A stretch of 64,000 bases of DNA, taken from contig NZ_JAJCRR010000003.1 in assembly GCF_020564355.1 (NCBI RefSeq), forward strand, positions 186,001-250,000, given 5' to 3'. Below the pieces are notes generated by a model. That model ran no database searches. It was not told the origin of the DNA and worked only from the letters and a program-made list of their open reading frames with translations. The stretch comes from Lachnospira pectinoschiza. Its GTDB lineage: Bacteria; Bacillota; Clostridia; Lachnospirales; Lachnospiraceae. Positions 59,373 through 64,000 of the stretch are shown here, in pieces. Made by a program: the position numbers and the translations under genes. The number at the start of each line of letters is the position of its first letter. Position 1 is the first letter of the stretch.

Positions 59373-59624
59373 ATGAGTGAGTTTAGTACCGCTGAGATTC
59401 ATACCAATGAACGTCTGCTTCGTTCAGATGTGACGTTGGAAGAATGCAAAAAAATAGAAAAAGTGTTGCGCAAGAATAATATTTCTTATTTTGAAAAGTG
59501 GAAATTTCACACAGGGCTGTTTCATGTAATCAGCAGCCGTAAAAATTCCAAGTGTGATATATACATTCATTCAGATTCCATCGAAAGGGCAAAGCAGGCA
59601 CTGGGAATCCAGACAACAAAGTAG
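59373..59624 (+). CDS. Small soluble protein (DUF2007-like?)
   Basis: 83 residues, predicted soluble, with a central helix (VTLEECKKIEKVLRKNNISY), a beta hairpin (FHTGLFHVISS...KCDIYIHSD) and a final helix SIERAKQAL. The beta-alpha-beta plan and the final helix recall the small DUF2007 putative signal-transducing proteins, but this is a weak match. AAGGAATGG precedes the ATG. A strong terminator follows, so it is a single-gene unit. Confidence 0.6.
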   Translation: MSEFSTAEIHTNERLLRSDVTLEECKKIEKVLRKNNISYFEKWKFHTGLFHVISSRKNSKCDIYIHSDSIERAKQALGIQTTK

Positions 59625-59641
59625 TTTGTAGTACAATGATG

Positions 59642-59689
59642 TGCGGCAGTTTTGAAAGAGGATAACCTTTTAAAAACTGCCGCATTTTG
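59642..59689 (+). terminator. Rho-independent terminator
   Basis: TGCGGCAGTTTT (59642-59653) pairs perfectly with AAAACTGCCGCA (59673-59684), followed by TTTT. Confidence 0.9.
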
Positions 59690-59795
59690 ATTATTGGAAA
59701 AGAATTCCGTAAGGTAAAATGCGGTACAAGAGCCGATTTAGCAGCCGGGCATGCCTGCTGTGAAGATAAAGACAAAAAGGGATTGGAGAAACAAA

Positions 59796-61319
59796 ATGAA
59801 AAGGCAGATTTTAAAAGCACTTACAGTATTGCTGATAATATCGGCATTGACAGGCGGCATGGCAGCCTGTGGCAAAAAGGAAAAAGCGCAGATGTCAGAC
59901 GGAACCTTTACGGTTGGCTTTGATGCGGAATTTCCGCCGTATGGTTACAAAGATGAAAGCGGCGAATATGTCGGTTTTGACTTGGACCTTGCACAGGAAG
60001 TCTGTAATCGCAATGGCTGGACACTTGTAAAGCAGCCGATTGACTGGGATTCAAAGGACATGGAATTAAATTCGGGAACCATCAGCTGTATCTGGAACGG
60101 ATTTACGATGGACGGCAGGGAAGATGAATATACATGGTCTTCTGCCTATGTGGATAATTCACAGGTGGTTGTTGTAAGAGCCGACTCCGGCATTACAAAG
60201 CTTTCCGACCTTGCGGGAAAAGTTGTTGTTGTACAGGCGGATTCCTCTGCATTGGCAGCATTTACGGGAGAAGATGCAGAAGAAGCAAACCGTGCGCTTG
60301 CGGCAAGCTTTCAGTCCTTACAGCAGGTGTCTGATTATAACAGTGCGTTTATGAATCTGGAATCCGGTTCAGTCGATGCGGTCTGCATGGATATCGGTGT
60401 TGCAAAGTACGAACTGGAAGCCCGAGGCAGCAAATATGTGATGTTAAATGAACACGTATCTTCCGAGCAGTATGGCATCGGTTTTAAAAAGGGCAATACC
60501 GAATTAAGAAATCAGGTACAGGAAGCGTTAAATGAAATGCTGGCAGATGGTACATTTAACGAAATCGCACAGAAGTGGAAGCTGGAAGAAAGCGTATGTC
60601 TGGGACAGAGCGGTGCAGATGAAGTGCTGCTTGCCGAAAACGGACAGACACAGAAGAAAAATTCTGTTGCACAGCTGGGAGAAATCATTGTGCAGTTAAA
60701 AAACGGCATGTTTGCCACACTTGGTATTTTTATTCTCACACTGGTGTTCTCACTGCCGCTCGGACTTGTGATTACATTTATCCGTATGAGTAAAGTAAAG
60801 CTTTTACAGTGGATTGCGAAGATTTATATTTCAATTATGCGTGGTACGCCGTTGATGCTGCAGCTTCTGGTTGTATTTTTCGGACCATATTACCTGTTTG
60901 GCATTTCACTGTCATACTCGTATCGTTTCTATGCAGTTATTATTGGTTTTGCATTAAATTATGCGGCATATTTTGCAGAAATTTACCGCGCCGGTATCGA
61001 AGCTGTTCCGGCAGGACAGTATGAAGCCGCCGAGGTGCTGGGATATTCAAAGACACAGACCTTTGTACGTATTATATTCCCGCAGATGGTAAAGCGGGTG
61101 ATGCCGCCTGTAACCAATGAAGTGATTACCCTGGTAAAGGATACATCGCTTGCCTTTGCACTGGCATACACAGAAATGTTTACGCTCGCAAAACAGGTTG
61201 CGGCAACGAATGCAAGCATTATGCCGCTGTTTGTAGCCGGTGTATTTTACTACATTTTCAACTTCTTAGTTGCATGGATTATGGAACAGATTGAAAAGAG
61301 CATGCAGTATTACAGATAA
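59796..61319 (+). CDS. Amino-acid ABC transporter, binding protein fused to permease
   Basis: 507 residues. A lipoprotein signal ends in MAAC (about residue 28). Residues 40-265 are an SBP_bac_3 binding domain (FTVGFDAEFPPYGY, DLDLAQEV, GIGFKKGNTELRNQV). Residues 290-507 are a HisM/GlnP-type permease with five helices and the EAA loop (EAAEVLGYSKTQTFVRIIFPQ). The fusion tethers the receptor to the channel, as in several Gram-positive GlnP proteins. Substrates are probably polar amino acids. ATG 59796 follows GGAGAAACAA. The ATPase gene follows. Confidence 0.93.
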   Translation: MKRQILKALTVLLIISALTGGMAACGKKEKAQMSDGTFTVGFDAEFPPYGYKDESGEYVGFDLDLAQEVCNRNGWTLVKQPIDWDSKDMELNSGTISCIWNGFTMDGREDEYTWSSAYVDNSQVVVVRADSGITKLSDLAGKVVVVQADSSALAAFTGEDAEEANRALAASFQSLQQVSDYNSAFMNLESGSVDAVCMDIGVAKYELEARGSKYVMLNEHVSSEQYGIGFKKGNTELRNQVQEALNEMLADGTFNEIAQKWKLEESVCLGQSGADEVLLAENGQTQKKNSVAQLGEIIVQLKNGMFATLGIFILTLVFSLPLGLVITFIRMSKVKLLQWIAKIYISIMRGTPLMLQLLVVFFGPYYLFGISLSYSYRFYAVIIGFALNYAAYFAEIYRAGIEAVPAGQYEAAEVLGYSKTQTFVRIIFPQMVKRVMPPVTNEVITLVKDTSLAFALAYTEMFTLAKQVAATNASIMPLFVAGVFYYIFNFLVAWIMEQIEKSMQYYR

Positions 61320-61392
61320 ATTATAGATAACGTATCTGCGGATTGCCAAAAAGGCAGGCGGCAGGAAGCGTCTGCGGAAATGAGGAATTAAG

Positions 61393-62151
61393 ATGAAATT
61401 ATTAGAGATGAAGCATGTCGGCAAAAGTTTTGGCGAGCTTGAAGTATTAAAAGATATATCAATGGAAGTGGAAGAAGGCGAGGTTGTAGCAATTATCGGA
61501 CCATCCGGCTCCGGAAAATCAACTCTGCTTCGCTGTGCAACCCTGCTTGAAACAATGGATAAGGGTGTTTTGAAATACTGTGGGGAAGCGGCAACGGATA
61601 ATGCGGAGAGAGAAGCCACCCATTACGTATCCAGACAACAGCTGGCACAGTTAAAGAATAATTTTGGACTGGTTTTCCAGAATTTTAATCTGTTCCCGCA
61701 TTATTCGGTTTTAAAAAATGTGACGGATGCGCCGATACATGTGCAGAAGCGTGACAGGGATGAAGTCTATAAAGAGGCAAGGGAGCTGCTTAGAAAAGTA
61801 GGACTTGCAGAAAAAGAAAACAGCTATCCGGGACAGTTATCCGGTGGACAGCAGCAGCGTGTGGCGATTGCCAGAGCGCTTGCCATGAATCCGAAAATGC
61901 TCTTTTTTGATGAGCCGACTTCGGCACTGGATCCGGAAATTACAGCCGGTATCTTAAAGGTACTGCGTGAGCTGGCACAGGAAAAAATGACGATGGTGAT
62001 TGTAACGCATGAAATCGCATTTGCAAGGAAAGTGGCAGACCGTGTTATTTTTATGGACAGCGGTGTGATTGTCGAGCAGGGAAAGCCGGAAGATGTCATT
62101 GATAATCCGGATAATGAAAGAACAAAAGCATTTTTACAGAAGCTATCCTAA
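61393..62151 (+). CDS. Amino-acid ABC transporter ATPase (GlnQ-like)
   Basis: 252 residues with Walker A GPSGSGKSTLLR, Q-loop LVFQNFNLFPHYSVLKNV, signature QLSGGQQQRVAIARALA, Walker B MLFFDEPTSALDPE and H-loop VTHE. The PAAT subfamily pattern FNLFPHxxVLxNV is typical. It energises the fused transporter protein encoded 73 bases upstream. The gap contains a GGATTGCC-type imperfect hairpin and GAAATGAGG as ribosome site. Confidence 0.96.
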   Translation: MKLLEMKHVGKSFGELEVLKDISMEVEEGEVVAIIGPSGSGKSTLLRCATLLETMDKGVLKYCGEAATDNAEREATHYVSRQQLAQLKNNFGLVFQNFNLFPHYSVLKNVTDAPIHVQKRDRDEVYKEARELLRKVGLAEKENSYPGQLSGGQQQRVAIARALAMNPKMLFFDEPTSALDPEITAGILKVLRELAQEKMTMVIVTHEIAFARKVADRVIFMDSGVIVEQGKPEDVIDNPDNERTKAFLQKLS

Positions 62152-62168
62152 TATGAATCGGAGGAATT

Positions 62169-63011
62169 ATGGGTACAAAACCGGTAAGAATAGATAACAG
62201 AAAACGTGAAAAGGCACGCAGGCGCAGACAGACTGCCGCGGCGCGGGCGGCAGTGCTTGCAGCAGCGCTTGTGCTTGTGGCAGTGCTTGTAGTGGCTGGC
62301 ATTATAAGACATCATAAAAAGACACAGACGGTGCAGAATGATACTTCTGCACAGACGGTATCACAGACAGAAAACGGTACAGATACTGTGCAGGGCCAGC
62401 AGACATCTCAGACAGAAGCAGCCGGAGAAACACTTGCAGGCACACAGGTACAGAGTGTGACGGCAAAGGGCTATGCCATTCAGGTGGTAGACGGTGTGAC
62501 GTATATCGGCGGCGTGATGATTGCCAATAAGTCTTATTCCCTGCCGGAAAGCTATGCACCGGGTGATTTGCTGCCGGAAGTCAAAGAAGCCTTTGCAGTC
62601 ATGCAGAAAGCCGCTGCCGCACAGGGCTTAAATATTTACATTTCTTCAGGTTACCGCTCATACAGCCGTCAGCAGACACTGTATAACAATTATGTAAAGA
62701 GTGATGGAAAGGCACTGGCAGATACGTATTCGTCAAGACCGGGATATTCGGAACACCAGACGGGACTCTGCTTTGATTTAAATACGATTGATGATTCCTT
62801 TGGTAATACGAAGGAAAGTGCATGGCTGGAACAGCATGCACAGGAGTACGGATTTATTATCCGTTTTCCAAAGGGAAAAGATGCACAGACCGGCTATCAG
62901 TATGAGCCGTGGCACCTGCGTTACTTAGGCATTGACATGGCAACAAAGGTGTATAACAGTGGACTTTCACTGGAAGAATATTTAGGAATTACGTCAGAGT
63001 ATGCCGACTAG
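62169..63011 (+). CDS. D-alanyl-D-alanine carboxypeptidase, VanY/M15B type
   Basis: 280 residues. N-terminal basic segment and membrane anchor (about 24-44), a Thr/Gln-rich linker, and an M15B zinc peptidase domain (about 115-275). It has SSGYRSYSRQQTLY, SEHQTGLCFDLNT (zinc ligands His and Asp) and EPWHLRYLG (zinc His). It trims D-Ala from peptidoglycan stems outside the cell. GGAGG precedes the ATG. The stop is followed at once by hairpin element D, which may act as its terminator. Confidence 0.93.
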   Translation: MGTKPVRIDNRKREKARRRRQTAAARAAVLAAALVLVAVLVVAGIIRHHKKTQTVQNDTSAQTVSQTENGTDTVQGQQTSQTEAAGETLAGTQVQSVTAKGYAIQVVDGVTYIGGVMIANKSYSLPESYAPGDLLPEVKEAFAVMQKAAAAQGLNIYISSGYRSYSRQQTLYNNYVKSDGKALADTYSSRPGYSEHQTGLCFDLNTIDDSFGNTKESAWLEQHAQEYGFIIRFPKGKDAQTGYQYEPWHLRYLGIDMATKVYNSGLSLEEYLGITSEYAD

Positions 63012-63117
63012 TGTGAAAAATCCATAAATGAAAGATTTTTCACACAGCAATTTGTTTCCGAGTGAAAACAAATTGCCTAATGGCAGATGAGAAATCGCTC
63101 AGAATAGGAGTAGTATA
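63011..63117 (+). repeat. Multi-hairpin leader element, copy D (shortened)
   Basis: GTGTGAAAAATC/GATTTTTCACAC (63011-63045) and GCAATTTGTTT/AAACAAATTGC (63047-63076) are both perfect. The third and fourth hairpins are lost: GATGAGAAATCGC joins directly to TCAGAAT. The loss could have occurred by recombination at the short TCGC repeat seen in copy B. It ends in AGGAG before the dehydrogenase ATG. Confidence 0.8.
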
Positions 63118-64000
63118 ATGAAGCTTTTTGTATACAGTATGAGAGAATATGATGAACTGGCCTTTTTTGAGAAGTTCTGTGGGGAATACGGTGTGGAATT
63201 CGGGTATACGACACAGACACCGTGCCTTGAAAATGTAGAGCTTGCAAAGGGCTATGATGTTGTGGATATTATCACGACAATTATGGATAAGCCGATGATT
63301 GATGCGTTTCATGCGGCGGGAATCCGCTGTATTTCATCAAGAACGATTGGGTATGACCATATAGATACGGAATATGCCCATACGCTTGGCATGGGTGTGA
63401 CTCATGTAACTTACAATCCGGCGAGTGTGGCGGATTATACCATTATGTTAATGCTGATGGGGTGCCGTAAGGCAAAGCACATTATGGAACGTGCCGCGAT
63501 TCAGGATTATACGCTCAAAGGAAAAATCGGCAGGGAGTTCAGCGACTGTACGGTTGGTGTAATTGGTACGGGACGCATCGGAAAAACGGTGATTGACCAT
63601 CTTGGCGGTTTTGGCTGTAAAATGCTTGCTTATGATATTTACGAGCAGGAAGCAGTAAGGGAAAAGGCAGAATACGTAAGCCTTGACAGACTGATTCGGG
63701 AAAGTGATATTATTACACTGCACGCACCGGCAACAGATGATAATTATCACATGATTGATACGCAGGCAATTCAGAAAATGAAGGACGGTGTCATTATAAT
63801 CAATTGTGCGAGAGGTGCGCTGATTGACACGGATGCTTTAATTGAAGGCATTGAAAATGGAAAAGTTGGTTTTGCGGGGTTAGATGTTGTGGAACATGAG
63901 AGCGGACTGTATTATTTTAACCGTATGGGTGAACCGCTTGGCAATCCAAAGCTAGCAATCCTGCGTTCCTATTCCAATGTCGTTGTAACACCGCATACCG
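63118..64000 (+). CDS. D-2-hydroxyacid dehydrogenase (D-lactate dehydrogenase-like), 3' truncated by window end
   Basis: The first 294 codons are present. The N-terminal catalytic segment and NAD-binding motif VGVIGTGRIGKTV, the Arg of NCARGALID, the Glu of VVEHES and the VTPHT histidine region identify a D-lactate dehydrogenase-like enzyme. It reduces pyruvate or another 2-keto acid with NADH. Some family members (VanH) serve vancomycin resistance, but no ligase is visible before the window ends. AGGAG lies eight bases before the ATG. Confidence 0.92.
   Translation, partial: MKLFVYSMREYDELAFFEKFCGEYGVEFGYTTQTPCLENVELAKGYDVVDIITTIMDKPMIDAFHAAGIRCISSRTIGYDHIDTEYAHTLGMGVTHVTYNPASVADYTIMLMLMGCRKAKHIMERAAIQDYTLKGKIGREFSDCTVGVIGTGRIGKTVIDHLGGFGCKMLAYDIYEQEAVREKAEYVSLDRLIRESDIITLHAPATDDNYHMIDTQAIQKMKDGVIIINCARGALIDTDALIEGIENGKVGFAGLDVVEHESGLYYFNRMGEPLGNPKLAILRSYSNVVVTPHT

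Noticed and set aside
62169..64000. VanY-type peptidase next to a VanH-like dehydrogenase as a vancomycin-resistance cluster
   Set aside because: No D-Ala-D-Lac ligase, VanX or VanRS gene is visible, both families are common in Clostridia, and a hairpin element separates the two genes.
1..64000. CRISPR arrays, rRNA, tRNA, transposase or integrase genes
   Set aside because: None seen by reading; the repeats present are dispersed hairpins or short tandem units, and no transposase-like protein is encoded.

Overview
The window looks like a chromosomal segment of a Gram-positive, endospore-forming anaerobe of the Clostridia, most likely a Lachnospiraceae member. The sequence shows moderate GC, strong Shine-Dalgarno sites, sporulation genes (SpoIIR, a DUF3794/SPOCS-LysM protein, a Spo0A-C-type regulator), GHKL kinases, an agr-type peptide system and typical housekeeping neighbours (galE, glmM, ispE, murI). 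The genus cannot be fixed from the sequence alone.

Region 1 (1-19.4 kb) is a cell-surface glycan locus on the + strand. It encodes a GtrA-type carrier protein, an acetolactate-synthase-like TPP enzyme followed by an NAD-dependent epimerase/reductase (possibly a branched-chain deoxysugar branch), two polyprenyl-phosphate glycosyltransferases, an unusual GDP-mannose pyrophosphorylase/PMI/PMI fusion, two multi-membrane GT-C type proteins (YfhO and PIG-V families), two SGNH-type proteins, an MBOAT acyltransferase, galE and glmM. The inferred scheme is GDP-mannose synthesis, charging of a lipid carrier, flipping by GtrA, external transfer, and O-acylation by MBOAT/SGNH.

Region 2 (19.6-24.5 kb) has a PrcB-like lipoprotein, the SPOCS-LysM protein, and a GHKL histidine kinase with a Spo0A-C-type response regulator. 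Both regulator genes have phased 10-bp direct repeats upstream, and a 16-codon ORF lies between them.

Region 3 (24.6-46.1 kb) is an AT-rich accessory island. It starts with many tiny membrane proteins, an M50-like HELAH protein and a divergent LspA-like protein. FtsX/MacB-type and ABC-2-type transporters follow, with four paralogous extracytoplasmic proteins sharing a C-x4-C-x-H-x4-C motif. It ends with an agr-like quorum-sensing operon: AgrD-like pre-peptide with serine in place of the ring cysteine, LytTR regulator, GHKL kinase and AgrB. A 21-bp-period direct repeat near 27.4 kb fits a LytTR binding site, so the operon may control part of the island.

Region 4 (46.2-49.7 kb) holds a minus-strand protein of unknown function, a compact Fst/par-like type I toxin-antitoxin module, an FMN/Fe-S flavoprotein gene, and an AT-rich HD-domain gene flanked by near-identical 31-bp repeats.

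Region 5 (49.7-64 kb) is mostly housekeeping: MATE transporter and divergent AraC regulator, ispE, a GntR/FCD regulator, spoIIR, murI, DUF1934, a second MATE protein, a chemotaxis receptor, an amino-acid ABC transporter with binding protein and permease fused, a VanY-type carboxypeptidase and a truncated D-2-hydroxyacid dehydrogenase.

Two kinds of structured repeat recur. One is a chain of hairpins placed directly before start codons (four copies, with compensatory base changes). The other is a long-armed hairpin with an invariant 20-nt loop.
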